DNA from: Streptomyces hiroshimensis
Lineage (GTDB): Bacteria > Actinomycetota > Actinomycetes > Streptomycetales > Streptomycetaceae
Assembly (NCBI RefSeq): GCF_014650335.1
Contig: NZ_BMUT01000009.1
Span: 192,889 to 256,888 of the forward strand
Length of the DNA: 64,000 nt
Direction of reading: 5' to 3'
Shown here in pieces: positions 16,845-26,179 of the stretch. How positions within the stretch are numbered: position 1 is the first letter of the stretch; each line of letters starts with the position of its first letter. A program made the position numbers and the translations under genes. Below the pieces are notes generated by a model. That model was not told the origin of the DNA. It saw only the letters and a list, made by a program, of their open reading frames with translations, and searched no databases.

Positions 16845-17708
16845 ATGTGTGACTCCTCTTCTTTCTCTCTCCGCTCTTCCCGCTCTTCCTTCTCCCTCGT
16901 CTCCTTCCCCCTCGTCGTTTCCAGGCTTCGGAACGCCGGCTGTGTCTTCGCCGAGGACGAGGCCGAGCTCATCGTTTCGGCGGCGCGTACGCCCGACGAG
17001 CTGGAGGACATGGTGGTGCGGCGCGCGGCCGGGCTGCCTCTCGAACACGTCGTCGGCTGGGCCGGGTTCTACGGGCTTCGGATAGCCGTGGACGCGGGCG
17101 TCTTCGTCCCGCGGCGCCGTACGGAGTTCCTCGTCGGACAGGCCCTCGCCCTCAGCTCTCCGCGCGCCGTCGTCGTCGACCTGTGCTGCGGGTCCGGGGC
17201 GGTGGGCGCGGCGCTGGCGTCGGCCGTGGAGGACATCGAGCTCTACGCCGCCGACATCGACCCGGCGGCGGTGGAGTGCGCCCGGCGCAACATCGGCGGG
17301 AGCGGCGTCGTCTATGAGGGGGATCTGTACGAGCCCCTGCCCGGCGGGCTGCGCGGGCGCATAGACGTCCTCGTCGCCAATGCGCCCTACGTGCCCACCG
17401 AGGCCATCGCCCTGCTGCCGGCGGAGGCCCGGGAGCACGAGGCGCGGGTCGCGCTGGACGGCGGCTCGGACGGGCTCGACGTGCAGCGGCGGGTCGCCGC
17501 GGCGGCAGCGGGATGGCTCGCGCCGGGCGGCCATCTGCTGGTCGAGACGAGTGAGCGGCAGGCGTCGCGGACGGTCGAGGCGTTCGCGGGGAGCGGGTTG
17601 ATGACGAGGGTCGTGGAGTGCGACGAGCTGGATGCGACCGTCGTCGTCGGCACCAGGCCGGGCGGCGTCCGGCGGGCGCGGGTCGCGCACGCCGCCGTGT
17701 CGCGATGA
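16845..17708 (+). CDS. PrmC/HemK-like protein-(glutamine-N5) methyltransferase
   Basis: A 287-residue class I SAM-dependent methyltransferase of the actinobacterial putative N5-glutamine methyltransferase family. An N-terminal helical part is followed by LEHVVGWAGFYGLRIAV and FVPRRRTEFLV, then motif I VVDLCCGSGAVGAALA, the acidic SAM contact LYAADIDPAAVE, and the catalytic-loop motif NAPYVPTEAI (NPPY variant). ATG 16845 has GGAAGG seven bases upstream. The first 25 codons are almost all pyrimidine-rich (Ser/Phe/Leu), encoded by a striking C/T tract. True PrmC methylates release factors; this paralogous family has an unproven substrate. Confidence 0.83.
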   Translation: MCDSSSFSLRSSRSSFSLVSFPLVVSRLRNAGCVFAEDEAELIVSAARTPDELEDMVVRRAAGLPLEHVVGWAGFYGLRIAVDAGVFVPRRRTEFLVGQALALSSPRAVVVDLCCGSGAVGAALASAVEDIELYAADIDPAAVECARRNIGGSGVVYEGDLYEPLPGGLRGRIDVLVANAPYVPTEAIALLPAEAREHEARVALDGGSDGLDVQRRVAAAAAGWLAPGGHLLVETSERQASRTVEAFAGSGLMTRVVECDELDATVVVGTRPGGVRRARVAHAAVSR

Positions 17709-17780
17709 ACAGGGTGTCCCGCTGCCCTGCGGGGCCGGGGGCCCCTCGGCGCGGCCTGCAGGGCTGTGCACCCCCGGCCT

Positions 17781-17805
17781 GCAGGGCGGGTCACCCCCGC
17801 CCTGC
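17781..17805 (+). terminator. Hairpin terminator after the methyltransferase
   Basis: A perfect 10-bp stem (GCAGGGCGGG / CCCGCCCTGC) with a 5-nt loop, about 70 bp after the stop. Confidence 0.7.
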
Positions 17806-18151
17806 CTGAACGTTTATGCCGTCTCCGGTGTTCACTTCTTGGCCATGTTTACGGAATTGGCCGATATTTCGCCGGAACGGTTCTGCCCTTGTGGCGTATG
17901 GGCTCCAAGGGCTCTCTGGGGGGTGTGGGTCAGGGGCGGGCGAGGGTGGTGGGGGTTTATTCCGGAGTGGTCATGCTTGCGAGGGAATGGGAAGCGACGG
18001 GTGGTTCGCCGGGGATTCGGTGGGCAAATCTTGGATCGCGACGTCGAAAACCTCGCCGGGCGGTCGGCCAACTGCTCGGCACTGTGCAGTAGTTCTGTCT
18101 ACTCGCATGTCTGCTCGCAGTAGTTCCGCTCAGCGTTCTGGAGGAATAGAA
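17806..18151 (+). promoter_or_regulatory. 346-bp leader region of the small secreted protein
   Basis: No gene was found. The G+C is lower than the surroundings (around 17820-17890), and a direct repeat GCAGTAGTTC lies near 18081-18090 and 18118-18127. The interval between this repeat and the ATG at 18152 is short, so the repeat may flank the promoter or lie in the 5' untranslated region. Confidence 0.4.
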
Positions 18152-18472
18152 ATGGCAAGCACCCGCACTGCTCGCGTCCTCACCACTGCTGCCGCTCTGC
18201 CCGTGGCGGCGGTCCTCCTCTCCGGCGTCGCCCACGCCGATGACGACGGCAACGGCAACCAGGTGGCCAACCGGGGCTCCAACGCGGCTGCCGCGGCGGT
18301 CGTGGGAAGCGGCGTCGGGGGCTCCAACCACGGGAACTCCACCACCACGCAGCAGCAGGCCACCGGCGCCGGTGCCCACAACCAGGCCAACACCGTGAGC
18401 GTCAACGGACCGGCTCGCACGGCCATCCGCCAGGACAACGTCACCATCGTCTTCAACGACGACCGCTGGTAG
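18152..18472 (+). CDS. Small secreted Asn/Gln/Gly-rich protein
   Basis: A 106-residue protein with a clear Sec signal peptide: basic MASTRTAR, hydrophobic core VLTTAAALPVAAVLLSGV and a cleavage site after AHA near residue 29. The mature ~77 residues are rich in Asn, Gln, Gly, Ser and Thr, have no cysteine, and end DNVTIVFNDDRW. ATG 18152 has GGAGG upstream. Composition recalls surface-assembling or amyloid-like proteins, but it lacks the chaplin cysteine/NPxGN pattern and rodlin signatures, so I assign no family. It is preceded by a long low-G+C leader and followed by the operator of the MaoC operon. Confidence 0.75.
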   Translation: MASTRTARVLTTAAALPVAAVLLSGVAHADDDGNGNQVANRGSNAAAAAVVGSGVGGSNHGNSTTTQQQATGAGAHNQANTVSVNGPARTAIRQDNVTIVFNDDRW

Positions 18473-18576
18473 TCGCTGGGCCGGGGGGCGGCACATGTGA
18501 CAGATGACCCTGGGGGCAGGGTCCGGTGAGGGTGCGCGGCGGCACTTCGGTGCCGCCGCGCGGCCATGTCCGCAGT

Positions 18577-18604
18577 CCTTGACCTCTCGGTCCTTGACCT
18601 CTCG
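18577..18604 (+). repeat. Direct repeat CCTTGACCTCTCG x2
   Basis: Identical 13-mers at 18577-18589 and 18592-18604. The second supplies the TTGACC -35 hexamer of the promoter below. Confidence 0.85.
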
Positions 18605-18623
18605 ACTTCATCTGACGGATAGT
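18594..18623 (+). promoter_or_regulatory. Predicted promoter of the MaoC-thiolase operon
   Basis: TTGACC at 18594-18599 and GATAGT at 18618-18623, separated by 18 bp. The -10 lies inside the centre of the palindrome at 18598-18640, so a bound repressor would block RNA polymerase. Confidence 0.5.
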
Positions 18624-18640
18624 CAGATTCAGTCGAGAGG
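18598..18640 (+). promoter_or_regulatory. 43-bp nested palindromic operator
   Basis: The outer arms CCTCTCGACT (18598-18607) and AGTCGAGAGG (18631-18640) are exact complements. Inside them ATCTGAC (18610-18616) and GTCAGAT (18622-18628) are also exact complements around GGATA, so 34 of 43 positions are symmetric. It overlaps the -10 box and reaches the ribosome-binding site of the GTG at 18650. This fits a TetR- or GntR-type repressor site; the regulator is not adjacent. Confidence 0.75.
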
Positions 18641-18649
18641 GGGGTCCCC

Positions 18650-19642
18650 GTGCGTTCCGTCGACGACGTGCACCACCTGCTCAAGCCCTTCGAAGGCCGT
18701 CCCGTGGCCGTCTCCGCGCCCGCCAGGGACCCCGTCAACGCGCCGATGATCAGGCATTGGTGCGAGGCCATGGGCGACACCAACCCCGCCTACGCAGGGC
18801 CTGATCCCATCGCCCCGCCCACCATGCTCCAGGCATGGACCTTGCCCGGCCTCTCCGGCGCCCTCTCCGGGCGTACCCCCGCCGGTCGCGGCTCCGTCGG
18901 TCACACCTCCGCCCATGACGAGCTCTTCGCCCTGCTCGACGGCGCCGGGTACACCGCGGTCGTCGCCACCGACTGCGAGCAGGAGTACGTACGCCCGCTG
19001 CGGCCCGGCGACGAGATCACGTTCGACTCGGTCATCGAGTCCGTCTCCCCCCGCAAGGCCACCCGGATCGGGGCCGGCTACTTCATCACCACGATGATGC
19101 GGGTGCGGGTGGCCGGCGAGCTCGTCGGCACCCACCGCTTCCGGATCCTCAAGTACGCGCCGGTGTCCGGGAGGCTGACCGAGAAGCCCACCGAGCCCCC
19201 ACGTCCGGACCGCACCGCCCGCCCCGCCCGCCCCCGCCCCGTAGTCAACCGCGACAACGCGCCCTTCTGGGAAGGCGTCGCCGCGCACAAGCTGCTCATC
19301 CAGCGCTGCGCCGCCTGCGGCGCCCTCCGCTTTCCCTGGCTGCCCGGCTGCGGCCGCTGCGGCTCACCCGAGTGGGGGACGGTCGAGGCCTCCGGCTCCG
19401 GCACCGTCTACTCGTACGTGGTCATGCACCACCCGCCGTTCCCGGCCTTCGACCCCCCGTACGCCGTAGCGCTCGTCGAACTCGCCGAAGGCGTACGGAT
19501 GATCAGCAGTATCACCGGTGTCCCGCACGACGGCGTGCGCATAGGAATGTCCGTCGAGCTGGAATTCATACGAGTGGACGCGGGATGGGAACTCCCGGTA
19601 TTCCGCGCCCGTTCGGAAGGGCCGGAAGGGGAAGTCGCATGA
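18650..19642 (+). CDS. MaoC N-domain/DUF35 OB-fold fusion (ChsH2-like)
   Basis: A 330-residue two-domain protein. The N-terminal hot-dog (MaoC-like) domain, about residues 10-165, has DTNPAYAGPDPIAPPTML. The C-terminal DUF35 domain (about 195-320) has a rubredoxin-like zinc ribbon CAACGALRFPWLPGCGRCGS and then an OB-fold with GTVYSYVVMHHPPFPAF. This is the layout of mycobacterial ChsH2, which pairs with ChsH1 as a heteromeric enoyl-CoA hydratase and docks the Ltp2 aldolase. Start GTG 18650 follows AGAGGGGGG. The stop overlaps the next start (ATGA), implying coupled translation. The substrate in Streptomyces is unknown. Confidence 0.87.
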   Translation: MRSVDDVHHLLKPFEGRPVAVSAPARDPVNAPMIRHWCEAMGDTNPAYAGPDPIAPPTMLQAWTLPGLSGALSGRTPAGRGSVGHTSAHDELFALLDGAGYTAVVATDCEQEYVRPLRPGDEITFDSVIESVSPRKATRIGAGYFITTMMRVRVAGELVGTHRFRILKYAPVSGRLTEKPTEPPRPDRTARPARPRPVVNRDNAPFWEGVAAHKLLIQRCAACGALRFPWLPGCGRCGSPEWGTVEASGSGTVYSYVVMHHPPFPAFDPPYAVALVELAEGVRMISSITGVPHDGVRIGMSVELEFIRVDAGWELPVFRARSEGPEGEVA

Positions 19643-20046
19643 CGCCCGGTGAAGAACTCCCGCCCCTCACCGTTCCCATCACCCGTACGCTCGTCATCGC
19701 GGGTGCCATCGCCTCCCGTGACTACCAGGATGTGCACCACGACGCCGAGGCGGCCCGCGCAAAGGGCTCCCCTGACATCTTTATGAACATCCTCACCACC
19801 AATGGTCTGGTGGGCCGGTACGTCACCGACTACGTCACCGGTCGTGCCGGCCCGAAGGCCGTCCTCCGCAAGGTTTCGATACGGCTCGGGGTGCCCAGCT
19901 ATCCAGGCGATGTTCTGGTGCTGACCGGAAGGATCCTTTCCGTGAACGAGCGCACCATCGAGATCTCCGTCGTCGGTACGAACCGCCTCGGCCGCCACGT
20001 CACCGGAACCGTTCTGGTGGCCCTCCCCTCACGGACCGCCGCGTGA
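19639..20046 (+). CDS. MaoC-like hydratase subunit (ChsH1-like)
   Basis: A 135-residue single hot-dog domain. The hydratase active-site segment is SRDYQDVHHDAEAARAKG, followed by the helix-strand run SPDIFMNILTTNGLVGRYV. ChsH1 supplies the catalytic Asp/His in the mycobacterial heterodimer, while ChsH2-type partners lack them, which matches the pair seen here. ATG 19639 overlaps the previous stop and its own stop overlaps the next GTG, so the three genes form a tight operon. It probably hydrates a 2-enoyl-CoA with a bulky or short side chain. Confidence 0.87.
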   Translation: MTPGEELPPLTVPITRTLVIAGAIASRDYQDVHHDAEAARAKGSPDIFMNILTTNGLVGRYVTDYVTGRAGPKAVLRKVSIRLGVPSYPGDVLVLTGRILSVNERTIEISVVGTNRLGRHVTGTVLVALPSRTAA

Positions 20047-21188
20047 TCGGCGGCACCGCCGCCGTCGTCGGTGTCGGCGCCACCGCCTTCACCAAGGACT
20101 CCGGCCGCAGCGAGCTCGCCCTGGCCGCGGAGGCCGTCCGTGCCGCCCTCGACGACGCCGGGCTCGCTCCCCGGGACGTCGACGGCATGGTCACCTTCAC
20201 CATGGACACCAGCCCGGAGATCACCGTCGCCCAGGCGACGGGCATCGGCGAGCTGACGTTCTTCTCCCGCGTCCACTACGGCGGCGGTGCCGCCTGCGCC
20301 ACCGTTCAGCAGGCCGCCCTCGCGGTCACGGCCGGCATCGCCGACGTCGTCGTCTGCTACCGGGCCTTCAACGAGCGTTCCGGCCGCCGCTTCGGCGCCG
20401 GAGTGCAGGGGCGCGAGCCCTCGGCGGAGGGTGTGGCGCTCGGCTGGGGACTGCCGTACGGGCTGCTCACGCCGGCGTCCTGGGTGGCCATGGGCGCCCG
20501 CCGCTACCTGCACGCGTACGGCCTGGAGCCCGAGGTCTTCGGGCACGTCGCCGTCACCGACCGGCGCCACGCCGCGACCAACCCGGCCGCGTACTTCCAC
20601 GGCCGCCCGATCACCCTCGCCGACCACGCCGCCTCCCGCTGGATCGCCGAGCCGCTGCGGCTGCTGGACTGCTGCCAGGAGACGGACGGCGGCCAGGCCC
20701 TGGTCGTCACCTCCCTGGAGCGGGCCCGCACGCTGCGCCGTCCGCCCGCCGTGGTCGTCGCCGCGGCGCAGGGCGCCGGCCGGACCCAGGAGCAGATGAC
20801 CAGTTACTACCGGGACGACATCGACGGCCTGCCCGAGATGGGCGTCGTCGCACGTCAGTTGTGGGGGAGCAGCGGCCTGGGCCCCTCGGACATCGATGTG
20901 GCCGTCCTCTACGACCACTTCACGCCTTACGTGCTGATGCAGTTGGAGGAGTTCGGCTTCTGCGGGCCCGGCGAGGGAGCCGCGTTCGTGGAAGCGGACA
21001 CGCTGCCGCTGAACACCCACGGCGGGCAGCTGGGCGAGGCGTACCTGCACGGTATGAACGGCATCGCGGAGGCGGTGCGGCAGCTGCGCGGCACCGCCGT
21101 GAACCAGGTACCGGACGCTTCCAGGGCGCTGGTCACCGCCGGTACCGGAGTTCCCACGTCCGGGCTGCTTCTCGGGGCAGACGGATGA
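20043..21188 (+). CDS. Thiolase-fold lipid-transfer protein (Ltp2-like)
   Basis: A 381-residue thiolase-superfamily protein of the SCPx/Ltp type. Visible are VGVGATAFTKDSGRSELALAA at the start, GGGAACATVQQAALAVTAG around the nucleophile elbow, LDCCQETDGGQALVVTS, and the C-terminal thiolase box NTHGGQLGEAYLHGMNGIAEA. In Mycobacterium, Ltp2 acts as a retro-aldolase after ChsH1-ChsH2 and binds the DUF35 domain, so all three components of that complex are encoded here in order. GTG 20043 overlaps the preceding stop as GTGA. The product may remove a propionyl or acetyl unit from a CoA-activated side chain. Confidence 0.87.
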   Translation: MIGGTAAVVGVGATAFTKDSGRSELALAAEAVRAALDDAGLAPRDVDGMVTFTMDTSPEITVAQATGIGELTFFSRVHYGGGAACATVQQAALAVTAGIADVVVCYRAFNERSGRRFGAGVQGREPSAEGVALGWGLPYGLLTPASWVAMGARRYLHAYGLEPEVFGHVAVTDRRHAATNPAAYFHGRPITLADHAASRWIAEPLRLLDCCQETDGGQALVVTSLERARTLRRPPAVVVAAAQGAGRTQEQMTSYYRDDIDGLPEMGVVARQLWGSSGLGPSDIDVAVLYDHFTPYVLMQLEEFGFCGPGEGAAFVEADTLPLNTHGGQLGEAYLHGMNGIAEAVRQLRGTAVNQVPDASRALVTAGTGVPTSGLLLGADG

Positions 21189-21220
21189 ACGGAGGGCGTG
21201 TCACGGAAGGGCGCCGGTCG

Positions 21221-22075
21221 ATGGCGCCTTTGACTCCGGGTATGGACCGACGAAGGAAGATCATCGGATATCTCCTCGCCCTGATGGCGGTGGTCGCCCA
21301 GCTGATCGGCGCCGAGCCCGCGGGCGCCGGCGACCGGGGCGACCCGAGGGACGAGGGGGCATCCGTCTTCAGGGGCTGGGGCATCGACACCTGCCAGGCC
21401 CCTGCACTGACCACGCTGAGCGCGTGGAAGTCGTCGGACTACCGGGCCGTCGGCGTCTACTTCGCCGGCCGGGCCCGCGCCTGCCCGCACCAGACCTACC
21501 TCAGCGAGCGCTGGCTGGAGGGCGCCGACGACATGGGCTGGCGCGTCCTGCCGATCTACGTGGGCTCGCAGTCCCCCTGCGTGCGGGCGAGCAACAAGCG
21601 GGGCTACCTCATCGGCTCCGAACCCTACGACCAGGGCCAGACGGAGGGCGAGGAGGCCGTCTCCCGGGCCTCGGCGCTCGGCATCGACATCCACAGCGCC
21701 CTCTACCTCGACATGGAGGCCTACGACGACAAGGACGGCGACTGCGCCCGCACGACGCTGTCCTTCATCCGCGGCTGGGGCACGGCCGTGCGCAGCGCCG
21801 GCTACCTGCCGGGCTTCTACAGCAGCGCCGAGTCGGGGGTGCGGCACATGGACCGGGCCCGCCGTTCGGGCACGACGGGGCTGCCCGACGTGCTCTGGTT
21901 CGCCCGCTGGCGGGTCGGGGCCACGACGGACGGCGAGCCGTCGATCGGCCGGTCGGCGTGGCAGCCGCACCGCCGCATCCACCAGTACCAGGGCAATGTC
22001 ACCGAATCGCACGGGGGACGGAAGCTGACCATCGACCGTAATCTGGTGGACGCTCCCGTGGCGATCATCGACTGA
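21221..22075 (+). CDS. Secreted DUF1906 (glycoside-hydrolase-like) protein
   Basis: A protein of about 284 residues with a signal sequence (MDRRRKIIGYLLALMAVVAQ, then GAEPAGAGD) and a DUF1906/Rv2525c-like TIM-barrel domain beginning GWGIDTCQAPALTTLSAWK. Conserved elements include AVGVYFAGR, WRVLPIYVGSQ, IHSALYLDMEAYDD (acidic catalytic-type pair) and PGFYSSAESG. Start candidates in frame are ATG 21185 (ATGA overlap with the thiolase), 21221 and 21242; 21221 has GGAAGGG upstream and is used here. Such proteins are exported cell-wall-associated hydrolase-like proteins with unproven activity. An 8-bp minisatellite starts at its stop codon. Confidence 0.82.
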   Translation: MAPLTPGMDRRRKIIGYLLALMAVVAQLIGAEPAGAGDRGDPRDEGASVFRGWGIDTCQAPALTTLSAWKSSDYRAVGVYFAGRARACPHQTYLSERWLEGADDMGWRVLPIYVGSQSPCVRASNKRGYLIGSEPYDQGQTEGEEAVSRASALGIDIHSALYLDMEAYDDKDGDCARTTLSFIRGWGTAVRSAGYLPGFYSSAESGVRHMDRARRSGTTGLPDVLWFARWRVGATTDGEPSIGRSAWQPHRRIHQYQGNVTESHGGRKLTIDRNLVDAPVAIID

Positions 22076-22216
22076 GGGCCTGAGGGCCTGAGGGCCTGAG
22101 GGCCTGAGGGACTGGGCGCCTGAGGGACTGGGCGCCTGAGGGACTGGGCGCCTGAGGGACTGGGCGCCTGAGGGACTGGGGGCCTGGGGCACTGAGGGCC
22201 CGGGGGCCCGGGGGAC
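22073..22216. repeat. 8-bp-register minisatellite, 18 units
   Basis: Starting within the DUF1906 stop codon, TGAGGGCC is repeated four times. The 16-bp pair TGAGGGAC-TGGGCGCC follows four times, then six degenerate units in the same 8-bp phase (22169-22216). The sequence is strongly G-rich on the plus strand, with GGG tracts every 8 bp. Confidence 0.92.
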
Positions 22217-22270
22217 TGCTCCCGGGCGCGTACCCGGAGGGGGCGTCCCGTGCTCCTCTCCCCCTCCGGG

Positions 22271-22290
22271 AGGTGGGGGCAGCCCCACCT
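22271..22290 (+). terminator. Hairpin terminator upstream of the sigma factor gene
   Basis: A perfect 8-bp stem AGGTGGGG / CCCCACCT with a GCAG tetraloop, downstream of the G-rich minisatellite. It probably ends transcription of the MaoC-DUF1906 region. Confidence 0.6.
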
Positions 22291-22366
22291 GTACGACCTG
22301 AGGCGGACCGTCCTTCGGCACCTGCGGCCGATCCGCCGGGTACAGGTGCGCTCCTAGCGTTGAAGC

Positions 22367-22906
22367 ATGACAGCAACCACGACGCCTGTGTGCACCAGCG
22401 CATCCACCGCCGTGTACCCGTCGTTCTCCTCCTACGTACGGGCACGCGGTCCGGTGCTGCAGCGCACCGCCCGCTCTCTGACCTCGAACCCGTGCGACGC
22501 GGAGGACCTGCTGCAGACCGCGCTGACCAAGACGTACCTGGCGTGGGAGCGCATAGAGGACCACCGGGCCCTGGACGGCTACGTGCGCCGGGCCCTGGTC
22601 AACACGCGCACCTCGCAGTGGCGCAAGCGCAAGGTCGAGGAGTTCCCCTACGACGAGCTGCCCGAGCGCGAGGCGGCCCCCTCGGCGGACCCCGCCGAGC
22701 AGCAGGCGCTGCGCGACGCGATGTGGCGGGCCGTGCTGCGGCTGCCGGTGCGGCAGCGGGCCATGGTCGTCCTCAGGTATTACGAGGACCTGACCGAGGT
22801 GCAGACGGCCGAGCTGCTCGGGGTCTCCGTCGGCACGGTCAAGAGCGCCGTCTCCCGGGCGCTCGGGAAGCTCCGCGAGGACCCGGAGCTCGCCTGCGCG
22901 GCGTGA
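22367..22906 (+). CDS. SigE-family (ECF-type) RNA polymerase sigma factor
   Basis: A 179-residue sigma factor with regions 2 and 4 only. Region 2 spans about residues 20-85 (NPCDAEDLLQTALTKTYLAWERI, YVRRALVNTRTSQWRKRK). Region 4 spans about 120-170 (LPVRQRAMVVLRYYEDLTEVQTAELLGVSVGTVKSAVSRAL). It matches the Streptomyces SigE-family group. ATG 22367 has no clear Shine-Dalgarno (GCGTTGAAGC), so it may be leaderless. No anti-sigma gene is adjacent. A terminator-like hairpin separates it from the upstream operon. Confidence 0.88.
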   Translation: MTATTTPVCTSASTAVYPSFSSYVRARGPVLQRTARSLTSNPCDAEDLLQTALTKTYLAWERIEDHRALDGYVRRALVNTRTSQWRKRKVEEFPYDELPEREAAPSADPAEQQALRDAMWRAVLRLPVRQRAMVVLRYYEDLTEVQTAELLGVSVGTVKSAVSRALGKLREDPELACAA

Positions 22907-22930
22907 CGGAAAGTGCTCACCGCCGTGGGC

Positions 22931-22963
22931 CGAGGTAGTGCCGAGGTAGTGCCGGGGTAGTGA
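22931..22963. repeat. 11-bp tandem repeat x3 before the acyl-CoA ligase
   Basis: CGAGGTAGTGC at 22931-22941 and 22942-22952, then CGGGGTAGTGA at 22953-22963. It ends about 70 bp before the GTG start and could hold promoter or operator function. Confidence 0.75.
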
Positions 22964-23032
22964 CTTACCGCGAGATACCCCAGCACAATCAGCGGACCAC
23001 ACCAGCCGTAGCAGGTCTTCGGGAGGACCCCG

Positions 23033-24691
<1,659 letters not shown>

Positions 24692-24743
24692 CCCGCGGCG
24701 GGCGGATGACCGCGGGCGAATGACCGCGGACGGATGACACGGA

Positions 24744-24785
24744 ACGCCGGGCAGGGGGCCGCCGATGAGGTCCCCTGCCCGGCGT
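24744..24785. terminator. Bidirectional terminator
   Basis: A perfect 14-bp inverted repeat (ACGCCGGGCAGGGG at 24744-24757 with its complement at 24772-24785) with a 14-nt loop, between the convergent ligase and MFS genes. Confidence 0.8.
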
Positions 24786-24855
24786 CGGCATGTGTGCCCG
24801 CCGACTACGGGGGCTGCGGCGCCGGAGTCTTCTCCGGTGTCCCGTCAGCGCTTCG

Positions 24856-26112
24856 TCAGCGCTTGGCGCCCACCAGCGCGCTGCCGACCCAGCCCACAGC
24901 CACCGCCGCCGCCGCGATGGCGCAGACGCCGTTCCAGCCCCAGTGGGCGTATGCCGGGCCCGCGAGGGCGGAGGCGCTCGCGCCGCCGACGAAGGCCGTG
25001 ACGACGTAGGCCGTGTTGGCCGCCGCGGGGGTTCCGGTCGAGGCCAGGGCCCGCGTCTGGTTGGCCACCTGACCGGCCATCAGGCCCGCGTGGATCAGTA
25101 CGGCCGCCGTGCACAGCGCCCACAGCCGGTGCCCGCCGAGCCAGAACAGCGGCAGGGAGGCCGCCGTGAGCACGTAGGACGCGATGACGACCCGGTTCGA
25201 GCCGAAGCGGTCGATGAGCGACCCCGACACGGGGGCGACGACGGTCGAGACGAGGCCGAACAGGCCGAAGAGGCCCGCGGTCGCCGTCGACATGTGGAAC
25301 GGCTCGTCCGCGGTGAGCAGCAGCGCGAGCGTCGTCCAGAGGGAGCTCCAGGCGCCGAAGAGACCGGCCTGGCGCAGGCACGCGGCCCGCAGCTCGGCGG
25401 ACGCGCGCAGCAGCCCCGGCAGCCCGGCGATGGCCTTGAGCGGCTGCGCGGCGCGGCGCGGCCGGGTCTCGGCCGGGAGCATCACGGCGGTCAGCAGGCC
25501 GATCGCGACGGTGAGCGCGGCGGCGCCGAAGAAGACGGCGCGCCAGCCGTACGCCTGCCCGGCGAGGGAGCCGAGGACGCGGGCCGCGACGATGCCGGTG
25601 AACAGGCCCGCCACGACGGCGGCCACGTGCCGCCCGCGCCGGTCCGCGGGCGCCCGCTCGGCGACCAGCGGGACGAGCAGCTGCGGGACGACCGTGGCGG
25701 CGCAGGCCACCAGGACGGCCGCGGCCAGCGCGGGCAGGCCGGGCGCGAGGGCCGCCGCGACGAGGGCCGCGCCCGCGACGGCGGACAGCACGGCCACCAG
25801 GCGGCGGCGGTCGGCGGTGTCCCCGAGCGGGGCGAAGGCCAGCAGGCCGATGGCGTAACCGAGCTGGGCCACGGAGGCGATCCAGCCGGCCGCGGAGGGC
25901 GCGGCGCCGAAGTCGCGGGCGATGAGGCCGAGGAGCGGGGCCGCGAGGTAGATGTTCGCGGCCGTGACGGCGGTGCAGAGGGCGATGACCGCGAGGAGGA
26001 CGGTGTTGCCGCCGCGGGCGGGGGCGGCCGGCGGCGCCGATCGTACGGCCGTGGCCGGGGTCGTTGCCGTGGGCGCGGCTGCGGGTGACGGTGACTTCGT
26101 GGGCGTCGGCAT
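24856..26112 (-). CDS. MFS transporter (12-TM, drug-efflux-like)
   Basis: A 418-residue major facilitator with a Pro/Ala-rich N-terminus (about residues 1-40) then roughly 12 hydrophobic helices. The motif-A-like loop is LAFAPLGDTADRRRL between TM2 and TM3, and YGWRAVFFGAAAL resembles the motif C region. ATG 26110-26112 has GGGGGAG upstream. It diverges from the TetR gene at 26234, and two matching TTGGTT palindromes lie in the shared intergenic DNA. The simplest reading is a TetR-controlled exporter; the substrate is unknown. Confidence 0.87.
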   Translation of the reverse strand: MPTPTKSPSPAAAPTATTPATAVRSAPPAAPARGGNTVLLAVIALCTAVTAANIYLAAPLLGLIARDFGAAPSAAGWIASVAQLGYAIGLLAFAPLGDTADRRRLVAVLSAVAGAALVAAALAPGLPALAAAVLVACAATVVPQLLVPLVAERAPADRRGRHVAAVVAGLFTGIVAARVLGSLAGQAYGWRAVFFGAAALTVAIGLLTAVMLPAETRPRRAAQPLKAIAGLPGLLRASAELRAACLRQAGLFGAWSSLWTTLALLLTADEPFHMSTATAGLFGLFGLVSTVVAPVSGSLIDRFGSNRVVIASYVLTAASLPLFWLGGHRLWALCTAAVLIHAGLMAGQVANQTRALASTGTPAAANTAYVVTAFVGGASASALAGPAYAHWGWNGVCAIAAAAVAVGWVGSALVGAKR

Positions 26113-26158
26113 GAGTGGTGTGGCTCCCCCGGGGCGGTGCGTGCGGTTCAGGCAGTTG

Positions 26159-26176
26159 CAACCAACTGGTTGGTTG
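26159..26176. promoter_or_regulatory. TetR operator 1
   Basis: An 18-bp palindrome CAACCAAC-TG-GTTGGTTG, 47 bp upstream of the MFS start. A related copy lies at 26207-26222, nearer the TetR gene. Confidence 0.7.
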
Positions 26177-26179
26177 TAA

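Noticed and set aside
22073..22216. Tandem repeats considered as a CRISPR array
   Set aside because: Units are 8 bp with no unique spacers; the arrays at 54782 and 55650 likewise lack spacers, and there are no cas genes.
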